Shown here piece after piece: positions 32,040 through 46,000 of a stretch of DNA of 64,000 nt. The translations under genes and the position numbers were made by a program. Each line of letters begins with the position of its first letter. Position 1 is the first letter of the stretch. The DNA is taken from positions 5,580,046 through 5,644,045 of the forward strand of contig CM028334.1 of assembly GCA_016647705.1 (NCBI GenBank), in the 5' to 3' direction. Source of the DNA: Eucommia ulmoides. Taxonomy: Eukaryota; Streptophyta; Magnoliopsida; Garryales; Eucommiaceae. The notes under the pieces were generated by a model. The model made no database searches, was not told where the DNA came from, and saw only the letters and a program-made list of their open reading frames with translations.

Positions 32040-33076
32040 TGTTAATTGAGTAACTTACACTACCATAATTGATAAGTACACATTATAAAACTGTATTCAA
32101 TGATAATAATTTGTAACCACATAATATAAATCATATAATTATTTAGTAATAATAGTTATATTAAACTTATATCATAACAATAAGCACTCATACATATGTA
32201 ACCACCAATTAGAATAATTAATATTTTATTGAAAAAGTAGATCATATGTAAATTATAAACTAAATTTATAAAAAAAAAAAAAATTGACATCCCATCCGAG
32301 AAATGTTATCGTGTCATTTTCTTGTTGGGGTAGAAATATTTTATTTATTTTTTTCAATTTTATTGAGAAATAAAATGGAAAAAAAAAATCATAAAAAAAT
32401 AAAAATAAAACAAAATAAAGTCTAAAGATAACACTAATTAATCACAATATAATAAGCCACTTTTGACACTTGATTTTGCATGAATGGGCTCTTTAGCGCC
32501 GAAAGTTCAAACATTTATGAGACAATAACCTTGAAAGAAGGGAGGAACCTTCCAAAAAATAAAAAGAAATAATAATAAATAAATAAATAAATTATTAAAA
32601 TATAAATTTATATTGATTATAATTGAAAATTTGAAAGCAAAAGCAACATGCCCACCAAACAAACACAATGCAAGGAAACCATTTAGAGGGATGCCAAACA
32701 AAGTAACAAACAAGAAAGGAATAGTTTCAATTATTAAATTATTATTTTTGCTAAATCTCATTTTGCACCCCCTCTAATTTAAATATTTTTCATTTTTCAC
32801 CCAAAACTTTCAATTAAATGTACATTTCACCGCTCTAATCGGTCAAATTAAAGGTAAAATCTCACAAAAATGCAAATAAGCAACAAACTTGGGCCTTTTA
32901 TCGAGTTTTTTCTTTTCAAAACTATAAAATATAGCCAATCATGTTTATTTAGTAATTTTTTCTCAAGTCGATTAGAGGGTCAAATAACACTGAAACAATT
33001 AGAAAATAAACTGTTAAAAATTTCTAAATTAGGGTTTGAAGTGTCCACTTAATCATCTCATTTATCAGGAAATTTG
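31564..33076. other. Gene-free AT-rich stretch with (AT)n at 31999-32038
   Basis: No gene is seen. A roughly 40-bp AT microsatellite starts near 31999. The rest is AT-rich sequence with A and T runs. Confidence 0.7.
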
Positions 33077-33529
33077 GGTGGCGTTTGGTTAGTGTTCAAG
33101 CTTTTCTGTTTCCACTTTCAATAAATTGGAATGAGAATTCTGTTTTCATTTTAGAGTATTCAGCGAATAGAAATATGTGTTGTAACAACTATCGTCCTGA
33201 AATTGTTTCTTTTACTTTAGAAGAACAGAAAGAATAAACACTTTTGGTTGCAACATTTTTGTCCCTTTAAATGTATGATGGTTGGTGGGGTGGTGGTGCC
33301 CAACGTGATGGTAGTGGCTGACGGGGTGATAGTGGAAATAATTTGGTGAGAGTGAATATGAATCAACATTTTTTGTTTCTAAGATTTTTAAGGAATTCAG
33401 AAATTATTTCTAAATTATTCTCATAATTTTTGGAACAGAAACGTGTTTGTTAAACGCGTTTCTGTACATTAATCTCAAAATTTTGGGAGTTAGAACATAA
33501 GGGAATGGAAACTGTAACCAAAATGGGCC
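33077..33529. mobile_element. Tourist-like MITE, about 453 bp
   Basis: The left end GGTGGCGTTTGGTTAGTG and the reverse complement of the right end, GGCCCATTTTGGTTACAG, are imperfect inverted repeats. The interior matches 9764-10228 in reverse orientation. The flanking triplets are TTG and TTA, so one base of the target duplication has probably mutated. Confidence 0.58.
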
Positions 33530-34520
33530 TTAACATTTTTTGTCTTAAAGTATGGGGTAGGTGTCTATCTTGACATACCTTGGAGTTTATCAAATTGCAC
33601 ATTTGATCCCTCACATTCTACATTTGTTTCAACCCTACAAAATTAAAAATTTTGTTAATGATTTTGGACGAAAAATAGGTTGTACTCAGCATGTAGCATT
33701 CTAATAAGAATATTTTCGTCATTCATTACTCCACTAAACCTAAAGCGTTTTACTCTAACCATTTCCTAACAACAATTCATGATTTTCTCTCTCATTTTTC
33801 AAAAACGAATTGTTACCAAGAAAAGGGTATAAGAAAAAAAGTCTTAAGTTCAGTAGAACAATGAAAGGACAAAAATACCCCTATTAGAATGCCACGAGAT
33901 GAGCATAACCGATTTTTCACCCAAAATCACTAATAATGTTTGTAATGTTGCAGAATTACAACAAACATGAAACTCAAGGGACAAAATGTGTAATTTAACC
34001 CAAAATATAATTTTCCCCCTTATATAACTCAACAAAGGGGAGGTCTATGAAAGCTTGAGGAAGAAGAAGGGGAGCCGTTGGTTTGAGAGGGGTTTAAGTG
34101 GTGATATGGTTGACTGAAAAAGGGTCTCCTTCTATTCCTTGGGATTGTTTGTTCAACTCACTCTCAATAATTGAACCAAAAGTAGCATTCATAATAATTT
34201 CATATGCTTTGCCTCACTAATTAGTGTCATTATCCACTAATTAGTGTCATTATCCCTAAAAAGAGAAAAAAGTACCCACAAATTATTACCACTAAATATA
34301 AAATTGAAGTGTTTTATTAGTGTTTTCGTTTCTATTTTTTTTTTTTTCCCAAAAGTTTAAAACGAAAACATAACCACAACAACAAAATATAAGCAGGGTC
34401 AGCTATATGAATCCTTTCGTGTCATACAAATCATTTAAGGATCGTATCCTTAGTATTAACTTCAAAGCAATCATATCTTTTCTAAGTGCCTATTTTGTTA
34501 TTCCTTTAATTTCCCTTGGA
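33530..34520. other. Intergenic, no gene seen
   Basis: AT-rich sequence with a tandem duplication of CACTAATTAGTGTCATTATCC (about 34216-34255). No coding signature is present. Confidence 0.6.
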
Positions 34521-34524
34521 GCGT

Positions 34525-34765
34525 TGAGTTGGATTTATCATTTATCGAATACGGAAGAGATTAATGATCAAATTATAAGTGTGAGGGAAAATCTCATCTT
34601 ATGAGCTACTTCACACTGGTAACAGAGCTCAGGTTAACTATGAATGGAGAGATTGATCGATGATTAACCGATCCAAAGGCTCGATGTGTGAGGAAAAAAT
34701 TATTGGGTTTATCCCACATCGGACGTGAAAGGCCCAAGACCACCCCACACATTGTAACATCTTAT
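34525..34765 (+). mobile_element. TRIM-like element, copy 1
   Basis: Two LTR-like pieces share TTTATC..(C/T)ATCG and GAGGGAAAATCTCA phrases with the TRIM at 62264-62560. The second piece begins TTGGGTTTATCCCACATCGG (34707). Between them, GGTAACAGAGCTCAGG (34618) resembles a mutated tRNA-Met primer-binding site. There is no coding sequence. Confidence 0.55.
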
Positions 34766-35073
34766 GTAGTTCATTGACCTAGTAACTTTTGAATCGAGTC
34801 CACATGGCTCAAAATGCTTATTCTAAGTTACAACTAGTAGCTCACATGACACTTTTTATATTAGACAATCTTTTCAAATACTTCTAATGAAATCTTACAA
34901 GCACATTCCACTTAATTAAGTCATATTTTTGCAGTGGTGTGTTCTCAAGTTTTTTAGGGTGTGTTTAAGTAAGGAAATTAAAGGCGAGATGGAAGAGATT
35001 TTTGAAATTTCTCAATTAAAATCTTTCGCTTGGCTACACTTCAAAGAGATTTGTAAAATTCAAATGACACTTC

Positions 35074-37217
35074 TGTTGGTCCAGTAGAATACCCAAGAAG
35101 GGGGTAAATTGGGTAATTAAAAAAATTATCAAAATAAAATTTAATAAATCAAATAATTAATTTTAAGTCTAAATTAATTATTATTTTCATATCACAGCGG
35201 AATAATATTATCAATCTAAGTGCACACTCAAACAACAAAAATAGCAAAATAAATATTGCAACACACTAAGATTTATTGGTCCACCAAGCTACTCTTGGTT
35301 AGTCCAGTCCTCCGAGCCCCACGGAGATTCGCACCCACTAATTCTCAAGATCCCTTTAAAGGTAAGAATCAAGCCCATACACTGATTCTTTTACAGGCTT
35401 AGAATTAACCTTTACAGTTTTCTTTTCCAAGGCTCAGGAATAACATCTATTTTTTACATGTTCAAGAATAACCTATCTTTTTACAGGTTAAAGATTAACC
35501 TAAATCTTTTTATCACTATGACTCAAGAATCAAAATCTCACAAAACACTCTAACTATCATTTTCCCAGGTAAGGATGAAACCTTTACAAATCACTCACAA
35601 TGCAATTCTATTCAGGAAGAATCACTTCCTCAATCTCTTTAAAGAAAGAGACTGAAACCCAGCTACCCTTAATTAAATACCCCCAACAGTATTTAACCCG
35701 TCATACTACTCACCAATACAAAATGATAAGTAGAAAATCTTACTCGAAGCTTCTACTATCTCAGATAAATAATAACTCAATTAATATCCCAACTAGTGAT
35801 AGAAAAATGTGAGATACAAAATCTGATTTTAACAAGATATGGGTAGCAAATTTAAGCACGTAATCAGATCCAAGAAATTGTTTGTAAAAATATTTTCTTT
35901 AACAAATCAGAAACAATTTCTAAGATCAATTTCCAAAATATAAAAAAGTAATGTAATGAAAGAATATTTTGAAAAAATCTCACCCGAAATCCACAGAATA
36001 ATCAGATAAAGCAATGTAACTTCAAATCCGGTAGCAGTAAATATTAAGCACAATTGATCTTCAATATCACTCTTAGAATAACTCACAAATTCTCAAAAAG
36101 AAAACTCTTAGAAAAGTTTACTCTTATGATATGATATGATTTCTCTTCTTTACTACTTAAATTTGCTAATGAAATTTCCAGGTCTATTTAAAGGAACATG
36201 TAATCAGCCTTCTAACGGCTAATTTACAAGTGTTATGACAATTAAAAGCTTTTATAGACCCCTTATATCATAAGGACTTCAATTAGGTTCAATTACACTT
36301 AATAACAACTTTTAAAATTCTCAATTAAATCCCCAAAGTATTTCTCAATCAAAACAAATAAGTATAGAATCCATTTTAAATACCAAATTGAGAAACTTTA
36401 ATAATTAATGAACCATATTGAAAGGATTTAATTAGTATATAAACCATATCTCACATGTTAAGAATATCCCCGAAATCTCTCTCAAATCTTAACCAAAAAA
36501 GGCTACTTTTGGATTTAAAATCGGATAAACTAATATCCTGAAACTGTGCATTCAGTCGACTGCCTAGTTAACTAAAGAATACTAGAAGTAGCCTATGTAC
36601 TTGATCGGTAGACTCCTCAGTTGACTCGCAGATTCAGAGAGTTTGTCAAATTTCCACCGGTCGACCGCTCTATCGACTCACAGATTCAGAAAGTTTGTTA
36701 AGCTTCTATCGGTCGACCGCTCGGTCGACTCGCAAATTCAGAGAGTTGATTTTCTTTCTTTGGTCAACTCCTCAGTCGACTGCCCCCTCCTGAATTTCTT
36801 CTCTGATTTTGTTTTTAACTTACTTTCTTTTACAATTTTGCCCATTTATTCATATTTATATTCAAATGAACTCTACTAATACTCTTACATTCTATTTTAG
36901 TCATTCAAAAATATTTCTTTTTAATTCACATAGGAACAAATAAATATATTCAACCAAAATACACATAAAAGATAAAATTCATTTTGTACCGTGTGTGTGT
37001 TCTTAAATGTGATATTAAGAGTTTATATTTACCTGGGTTGTTTTTTCTAATGTCTTCAAACTCTTAATACTTCTTCATCATCTTGATATCTTCATTTAGC
37101 ATCCATTCACTTTGATATCTTCATTATTGAAATTTTAAATCACTGAAACACTCAATTAAATATTAGTTCCACCAAAATATCAATACTTAATTGTTCATCA
37201 AAATCTTAGGATCAACA
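35074..37217 (+). mobile_element. Solo LTR, 2144 bp, copia-like
   Basis: The block begins TGTTGG and ends CAACA, so it has the short terminal inverted repeat TGTTG/CAACA. It is flanked by identical 5-bp target duplications ACTTC (35069-35073 and 37218-37222). No primer-binding site, pol frame or second LTR lies inside or beside it, which fits a solo LTR left by recombination between two LTRs. A GTCGACTG-rich cluster of short repeats lies at 36555-36785. The start phrase (TAGAATACCCAAGAAGGGGG) resembles the LTR fragment ending at 25805. The superfamily is inferred from LTR style, not from protein. Confidence 0.8.
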
Positions 37218-37692
37218 ACTTCCAAATTCTTCATAGAAAGGTGTTTTTTACAAATTCATCAAAGGATGGATCTGCTCTAACCTTCTCATCTCTCTCAGAA
37301 AAGTGCTATTTTTTCCTTAATTTAAACGATTTATTTGCTCCCGAAAAAAGAAAAAAAAAAAAAGAAAAGAAGAGTCAAATTTCCCATCCGAACAAATTTT
37401 TTTTTTATATAAATGATGGAATTTCAATATTTAGAAAATTAAAATCTCATCATTCATAAAATCCAGGATTCATCAAGTTATTTACACAAACACACCGTTA
37501 TGCATATGACTGAACCATCGTAAATGATTTTTTCTCATCTTATCTTCAATTGGCATTATTCCTAACCTCTCCCCAGTAATCTCATTCATAACTTTATTGA
37601 TCATTCTCTTAACACTCATCCACTATAACATCCTCATTCTTACTTACATAAATGTTTGAACATACTTCATGTTTACTATACAACATTATGTG

Positions 37693-37696
<4 letters not shown>

Positions 37697-37743
<47 letters not shown>
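37697..37743. repeat. (AT)n microsatellite
   Basis: An uninterrupted AT tract of about 47 bp. Confidence 0.95.
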
Positions 37744-37746
<3 letters not shown>

Positions 37747-39643
37747 TCAATTTTTTAAATTTCAAATTTTAGATTGATAAAAAAATTGTTTTTTGTTCCA
37801 CCATTTTTATAGTGTAATTTGAGATTTTGAATTGATGGGTCAAATGAATAATGGGACTTGATTAAAAAAAATTAATGTTTCTTAAAATAAAAGAAAGGGA
37901 ATAGATAAGTTTATCTAAAGCATATGAAATTAGAACTCCTTTGAATTAGTCAAATATCCTATAATCATAATCAAACCATATATAATGCATGGGATTCCAA
38001 CATGTTGAACAAATCTTTGGTTGAATAAACAATTCTTCCACTAATGACCAAAATTATTAAAATTTATTGTTTTTATTATAATGTTATAATTTCAAAAATC
38101 AAATATAAAAATTTAGTGGTAAATAATTTGTGACTTTATTTAATTATTTTAGTGACACTTAACTCAAATTTACAGTTCATGACGACCAATGTAAAACAAA
38201 TATGAGTTCCAGTTACTAATGCACTGAATATATATTGAAGATATGTTTGGTTGGAAGAATAGAAAAGTGGAGGGACAGAAAAATGTAAGGATAATATTTT
38301 TATCAATTGTGAAAAGATAATTATTTTTCTTAATATTTTTTTGTTAGAAGAATGAAAAAGAAGGAAAATATAAATTTTCATGTTTAGTTAGAAAGAAAAA
38401 TAAGAGAAAGGAAAATAATTCACTTATCTAGTTTACAATTTTACCCTCGTATATTACAAAAATAAATTAAAAATTCTATTATCAAGATTATAATTATAAT
38501 TTTAGGGTCTTTTTTCATAAAATTTTCTTTCAATTTTTTCTTAAATTGGTGGGGATAAAAATTTCCTTATAAAATTAGGTATTTTCTTTCCTCTTTTTAT
38601 TTTCCTCCCATTTTTTCTATATCAAACAAGTCTTCTTCTTTTTTTTTTCGTTTTCCCTTTTATATTAAAAAATAGATATCCCTTAAAGATCACTTAAATT
38701 TTAAGAATATGGGCTCATTTGAAACAAGTGACAAAGTTGAAGAACTTAAAATACTTTATTTTAATATAATTTATTATTTTACCCTCATATATTATAAAAA
38801 TAAATTAAAGATTTTATTATCAAGAATATAATTATAATTTTAACCTTTTTAAAAAAAAATTCTCATCATTTTCTTTCAATTTCCTCCCAAATTTATTGAG
38901 ATAAAAATTTGTCTAGAAAATTGTGTTTTTTTCCTCCCGATTTCCTTTTTCTCCCATTTTTTCCCATACAAAACAATTTATTTTTTAATTTAAAGAATAC
39001 GGGCTCATTTGAAACAAGAGACAAAGTCTAAGGACTTGAAATATATGTTGGCCTGAAAACCATGCAAAAGGTGACATCTTTAAGAATCTGCAGAGAAACA
39101 AAAATGGTGGTCATGTCACTCGTTTTGTTATTATGCCAAAAGGGAAAATATTTAGTGAAGATATATAGGCATGATCTATTTGTAGGACACATAACCCTAG
39201 GGCTGCTAGGACACACAAGAATCTTCCTCAACTTGTCAAAAATGTTGTCATATTAACTTAACATTGGGACAACATGAGTACTAACATTGAAATATTCTAA
39301 ATGTTTTTGAAAGATACAAAACGGGTTTTATTTTTTATTTTATTATTATTATTATTATTTTTTTTTTTGCCATGGTTCTCAAATTTCATGCAATTTAGTA
39401 ACCGAATCCACTCATTACAGATTTTGTTGAAAAATATAGAAATTTTGTCAGAAATTTAATCTTTATGTTACATCAAATTTTTTAATTTATCAAAAAGTTA
39501 CCACTAGCTAGTGAACTACGAGAACACAAATCTTAAATTTGTAGACTATTCTTCGATAATGCCAAATTTCTGTACTATTGGTAAAAAATAAAATAATTTC
39601 GTGATCAAGGAAAGGGTATATTTTATGAAAAATAAACTAAACA
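37744..39643. repeat. AT-rich region with tandem duplication of a MITE-like block
   Basis: 38410-38720 and 38750-39010 are imperfect direct copies: both contain TTTTACCCTC(G/A)TATATTA and end near GGGCTCATTTGAAACAAG. The left edge (38238, ATGTTTGGTTGGAAGAATAG) resembles the ends of the elements at 53741 and 54325. No genes are seen. The frame at 39028-39256 is open on both strands and not credible. Confidence 0.6.
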
Positions 39644-42600
39644 CACTACAACAAAAATGACTTAATAGAACACTTTTTTAGAGACAATTCATAAATAATG
39701 TCCTTATAAAATCTTATTGAGACACTTAATCCTAGTGCCCTTATAATTTGTCCCCCAAAAAATAATATCTTTATAATATTTATTTAATAAAATACATTTT
39801 AAAAAATATATAATAAAAAATAAAAATATTATAAACAAATTTAATTGGACACATATAAAAGTGTCATATTAAGGACTCAAAATTATTATATTTTTTAAAA
39901 TAATAAAATAGACAAAAAGAATTTCATTTTTATTGTCTAATTAAAATATATATATATATATATAATAAAATAGGGGGAAAAAAGAGTTTTAAGGGCACAA
40001 ATAAAAATTACATTTTTAATCTCTAATTCAAAATGTATAATTATGAATCAAAACTCATTGTGTGTCATCAAACTCAGATTTCTCAGTCCTCATGATCTCT
40101 CTCTCTATCTCGCTCTCGCTCTCGCTCCCCCTCTGATCTCGCGTCGACGACTACCCTGCTCAACGTCGACATCGTCGTCGTTCTTCGTCGGTGTTCTCTC
40201 TGATTGGAGATCTTACGCTCATCATTCTCACTCCTGGTCACCGCTAATCTCAATTCGAGAGCTAATCTCAGATTCGTTCCACATTTGAGAAATCGCTCTT
40301 CGATATTGCTCTCTCTTTATCTCCTTCTTCCAAATCAAGCGGGAAACGAATGTCTGCATCTTCGAAATGAGCAGATCTGAAGATCGCTCACGGTTTAGTT
40401 CATTTTGAATCTTGGCTGCTGAATGCAGTTTTCTGCCATACCTTAGAAATTTTCTGGTATAACTTCGTAATTTTCGCTTTTCAGCTCCGATTATTTCTGG
40501 AATTGCTTAGTAATTTTCGCCGCCGGATCTGGAATTAGGTGATTGAATAGATCCATTTTTTTTTACTCTACTTTGATACATAAATTCAGCTGACTAATAT
40601 AATTTTCTGGTATGCCTCCAATCGATCCAATTTCTCAAGCAATCGATTCAATAGATTGGTAGTTAATTTATTCATTTTTCTCTTCACTACTTTGTTTCTT
40701 CCTTTGTGAGGAATTGGAGTAGCTTTCAACTCAAGTTTTTGCCTCATATGAACCAAAAATGTTCTGTTGCTATCCACGTCTGAGCAGTTCCTTCAGGAAG
40801 GGAAGCTATTGGAGGTATTACTGTCTTGCTCTTTTCTCCCACCCTCTATTTAATTTGTGTTGCATGGAATTTGTTTATTTTTGTTTTCCTGCATGTTTCA
40901 TTTGATGGTTTAGTGGATGAGGGATGCCCATGAAATTTCCTTTACAACAATTATTTGAAATAGTTGAATGTTAGGAAGGATTGGTTCAGATCTTTTACTT
41001 AAGATAAAATAAACTTTGCTAGAGCAGTGATTTTTGTGGCGCACAAATGATATTTTATTTCCATCCGACATATGCTGTTAATTTCTCATTGTGGATGGCT
41101 AAATGATGCCCAAGCAAGTTTTTTCCACACGATGCTGGGTTTTTTGTAAGGACTTTGGTTGTAGCAAAGACAAGACAGTGTTTATGGAAGCTCTGTTTGG
41201 GATGTTTGGTGCATTAGGGAACAGGGGACTACAAGACTGTTTCCAGAAAAGAGGGAATGTAAATCTCTTTATGTATTAAGTATAACATTTAATTAATGAG
41301 AACAGTTTAATTTATGAGGGTTTTGGAAGTAGAGGGCGGATCTAAAGGACCTATTAGGATTTGGGTACTTCATTTTTGCGATGCTTGCTAAACTTTAATT
41401 TCGTTATTTCGTCCAACGTTTTGATTATGGAATCGTTATTTTTTATGTCACTTGCTAGACAAGCAAGGGATCACATCAGATAAAGGGTGAAAATAGTGAG
41501 GTTTATGTATGTCATGATTTCATCTTTAGGTATAGTGCAAGGTCTACTTGAGATTCGTGTGTTGGCTTATGATTCTCTTTGCTTTTGTTGCAAGAGCACC
41601 CACACAGATAGGGCAAGACGCTCACATCAGATTTTGCTTTTGATAGCATATCAGCCTTCTCAACTAGAAGAGACAACCAGGAGGCAATTTTTGGAGCTGA
41701 ATAAGGATTGAAATAGATAAGGTAACATCCCATTGCACTTCAATCTTGATTTCACAACATTCCTTGTCTGGACCTTCTTCAATTGTAAGGGAACCGAAAT
41801 GGACGCATTTAAGGAATTTAAGGAAGAAAATAAAAATCTGGGAATTTTCATAAAAATTATGTATTAGGTTAGAGATTATGTATTACTCAAAAGTATAGCA
41901 AACCTATTCCGATGCGTGGCAAAATGAAGAATCTATAGTATGGATCCATCTGCACAAGTAGGAGGAGAAGAATTATGCGATTGGAGCACCTATTGCTTGG
42001 CCTTTATCTTTGGTAAGTTATTTTTCATTTTTAGCTAATGCATTGATCTAATATTGAATAAGAGTTATTTAGTTATACTCCTATTATTTGTGCATTTCCT
42101 TTTTGTACAGGTTGCCTTGGTTGAAGATTGAAACGAGTCTTTTTTTTTGGCAATCAATAAAGGACAAGGTATGAATTTCACGTTTAATGAGGTAAACGTA
42201 TTCTTTTAGTTTATTGTTTGTCGTGTTTGATGAAGATTTTGGCAATCACAGAGCGGTAAACAGAAAACAGAAATATGGAGAGCGGTAAACAGAAAACAGA
42301 AACGTGCAATGGCGAATGGAGAGAAGAGAAGGACGAGGTTGTTTTCAAAGAAAATAAGGTATGAGGTTCGTAAACTGAATGCTGAGAAGAGGCCACGAAT
42401 GAAAGGGAGGTTTGTAAAGAAAGCTAATTTTGCGGGAGGTGTTGATCTCAAAGGTTTCCAAATTTTCTATTTCCAAATTTTGTTTATGTTCTCAGCATTT
42501 TGTTTCTGTTTCTCAAAAAATAGAAACAAAAATTTTTCTGTTTCTATTTCGATTTTGTTCCTAGATTTTGATTCACAATTTTTAGTAATATTTGATTTTC

Positions 42601-42915
42601 AATTGGATAAATTTGGATTATTGGTATTAGCCAAATTAAATATTTATTATTATTTTTTTTTCAAATTTTACTTTTTGGGACACTTATTTAGGTCCCGAAA
42701 GTCTTTCTTATACAAATGCTCAAAAGATTTATTAGGACATATAATAATGTCTTAATAAATATAAATTAATGCGACAAAAAATAAGTGTCTTTATAAGTTA
42801 TTAGGAAAATATTTTATAGGACACATTTTTAAATTGTCTCAATACATAATATGTCCCAAAAGAATATATATTATGACACATTTAGGTGTCCTCAAAAATA
42901 ATTTTTGTTGTAGTG
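39644..42915. mobile_element. CACTA (En/Spm-type) element, 3272 bp, with captured gene sequence
   Basis: A perfect 15-bp terminal inverted repeat, CACTACAACAAAAAT at the left and its reverse complement at 42901-42915, starts with the diagnostic CACTA. Identical 3-bp target duplications ACA flank it (39641-39643 and 42916-42918). Subterminal GGGACAC/GTGTC/GTCCT motifs repeat within the outer 300 bp of each end, as expected for transposase-binding arrays. No transposase is visible. The interior looks transcribed-gene-like (5'-leader-like CT-rich sequence at 40080-40330) and includes a CCT-domain exon near the right end. It lies directly left of copy B of the duplication. Confidence 0.88.
42309..42452 (+). 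pseudogene. CCT-domain exon fragment (CIA2/CONSTANS-like family) captured by the CACTA element
   Basis: The frame reads MANGEKRRT, then [18 protein letters not shown] and [17 protein letters not shown]. This is a nearly complete CCT motif, the roughly 43-residue basic module of CONSTANS, TOC1 and CIA2-type plant transcription regulators used for nuclear import and DNA/NF-Y binding. The wording [12 protein letters not shown] is closest, from memory, to CIA2-like proteins. The first few CCT residues (usually VLRYKE) are replaced. After GG the frame runs into AT-rich non-coding sequence, and no B-box or other domain precedes it. It therefore looks like one captured exon rather than a gene. Whether it is expressed as the short 148-codon frame (42309-42755) is unknown. 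Confidence 0.72.
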
Positions 42916-43073
42916 ACAAAACCAACATAAAAAATAGTTTATAGTTTTTTAAGGAAAAAAAAAACCCCTAAATTTATCGAGTAATAAAGGCAAATATATC
43001 TGTCTTGCAAGTGATGTTAGTATTTGATTTTAGATTTTAAATGTACTGATTTAATTAGATTTAAATTTTTTCA

Positions 43074-46000
43074 CAATACTTACTATGAATATTTTTTAAT
43101 AACTTTAAATTATTTTTAAAAATCAAAAGAAAAACGATTTAGATTCCTGAAAATCACAATTTGATTCTTTCCATTTTTTAGTAAACAAAGTGATCACAAC
43201 AAAATAGTGCCTTCATGTGGACTTATCGCCAATGTTAAATCAAGAGGAATTTGCACCCATCAAATCTTTGTCATTTCAAATCTTGTCAATGTTAAACCGA
43301 TGGGAATTAGTTCAGGTGGTTAGGAGAATTATCATATTTTCTTTTAAATTTTAATTAAAAGTTTGATCTTCCTAGAAAGTATTCTAAAAATAAAATTAAT
43401 TCTAAATCCATTAGGTCAATATGGATAGTGCACCTTTGAGATCGCTTCAAGATATAATTAATCAAGATACACGTAAATTGATCCGAAAAACATGTAATAT
43501 AAGGCTTTATTTATATATATATATAACACAAGTAACCCATTATAAACATGATGTGACTACTGATGTGACCTAGAAAACTTTAGTGGTATCCATAAAATAG
43601 TTTGTTTTTTTTTTCACTAATTTTAAAATTATTTTGGCATTTGGTAAAGTTTTACCACGTTTTTTTCAAAATTAAAAAAATTAATTGGGCAAATAAATAT
43701 TTTTACTAAAAAATAAAAACAAAAAATTGAAAATTATCTTAATATTATCTTTATAAATGATTTTTCAATATAGGAAATTAAAATTATATATTAATCAAAT
43801 GGGAAGAGTCTCCTTACGACAAAGTTTACAAACTAGCAATTTAGCTTGCAAGGCCCAATAGGCCACTTTACAAACAGACACCAAAAACTCAGAAGGAGCT
43901 TTACAAGCGGTCCAAAATAATACAAAAAGCGCATTAAAAATAGACCAGGATAGCTCCAACACCGAATCTTTTCAAATAATGTGTTTTGGGAGGCTCTCCA
44001 CTTCACATGTTGTTGCTTCCGATCTGTTGGATTGTCTCCAAAAATTATGAAGTTCTTAATCAGAAGATTTGAATTATTAGGATCTTTTAATCACTTGCCC
44101 TCTATGGTCCCCCTAGCTGGTTCCTGTATTTTTAAAACACCCCAAAATCCATCTCATAATACTACCGAATTTGATATTAGTAGTTCCAAATCTTGTACTC
44201 CAAAACATTGCAAAATTAATCAATTGTTTCTGTATCCTCTGTTTCGTTCGGCTTTTTGTTAATGATGATAAAAATAACACAGGTGTTCAAAGTGCAATTC
44301 GATCTAATTATAGTAGTGCAAAATATAATTAACCCCTTTTTTTAAATTTCTTAAAAATATAAAATATAAAAATTGCCCTTGTTTAGGATATCCTCTTGGA
44401 TGGTGCCTATTTATTGTGGCCGTTTGGGTACTCCACCAAGTCTATTAAAAAAAATTAAAATGGGCATGACATGCATGCAATAATATATATTTTCTTATGA
44501 AGATAAGACATTCAATATTAATTCACAGCATGGGTTTGATTATAGAAGTGGTAACAACGATAATGAAAAAAAAAAAAAAAAAAGGCCAAATTTTTTTATT
44601 TACAATCACAAAATTAATTTTAATTTGTTATCAAAATAAAAATAATTTTTAGAATTTAGTCAAACAAATTATGTCCCTTACAAAATTATATTAAGATTTA
44701 GGATTTTTTTTAAAAATATTTTCTAATTGCAAACCAAACAATAATTTTAATGTTGTAAGGCTTAGTTTGACTCCTTTTTTTTTTTTTGGGTAATTTGACT
44801 TTTGAAAAGGTGAAGCCTAGATAACTGTGTTTGGTAATCAGCTCTTTTAGAAAAATTACAGTTGAGTTTGTATTTTAAAAGTCAAAATATTTTTTTTAAC
44901 TAATGAAATATTGTACGACAAAATTACCCTAATTTTTATTTTAAATGATATATATATATTTTTTATTTAATGATATATATATATATATTTTTATTTGCAA
45001 GATGTTAGATATTTAAATTTTTATTTTATTTTCAACAAAACCTAGCATGTTAGGTGTTATGATGATATACAAGAGAAATAGAGAGAAACTCGTGATTGGC
45101 GCCTCCTCTTTAGCTCAGGAATTGTGCTCTGGCTAAAGGAGCGTTTGTTCTGAGTCAAAATCAAACTCTAGGAGATGGTCCACCATAGTTTAGCGAGCAA
45201 GATGAATCGTCTCAAAGAATCCTCGATCAACTAGAAGGGCAGATTATAGCTATGAAGGGCCAAGTTAGATGACTTTGATCAAGAACTGGAAGCAGAAACG
45301 AGCAGACTAGGTTGTGAGGGAGGGAAGGAACTGATTTCATGGAACTACTATCAAGATTCTTCGGACCATCTTTCCTATTTTAAATTGTGAAATGTTATAG
45401 AGAAAAAATTTCAAATGGTCATGCATATATATATATATATATATATATCAGTTAATTTTTGACAGATTTACTATATCTCCATCTCACTTTGCTCCTTAAA
45501 TTACAGATAATTTGTCATTCCTTAGTTACCTAAACATATACATGCATGCTTTCCTATATAATTCAAGCAACCAGAAAAACAAATTATATGCGTTATAAAT
45601 AAAGACATTTTTTTAAATGTATTTTTTATTAACGACTTGGATTAATTTGTGGGGAATGAATAGTTTGGATGAGTTGATGAAATATTTAAAAAAAAAAAAA
45701 ATCTCACCTAAAAATTTCGCACCCTCCCTTACAACACAAAGTTTGAGTTTAATTTCATTTTATATCTTTTAAATTTTATATACATATTTTTTTAGTTATT
45801 TTTTATTTTTTAATATTTATAAATTTAAAAATCGATATAGCGTCTTATTTTATTAATAAATCATGATGATTTTTTTTTAAATGTCTTTTCATTAATGGCT
45901 TGGATTAATTTGAAGGGAGTGGGTGATTGGGATGAATTGATGAAATATTTAGAAAGAAAAATTTCTATATAAAAATTTCACAACGCGACTTACAAAGACA

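Noticed and set aside
40043-40288. 81-codon frame inside the CACTA element
   Set aside because: It is Ser/Leu-rich and CT-driven, more like a 5' leader than protein.
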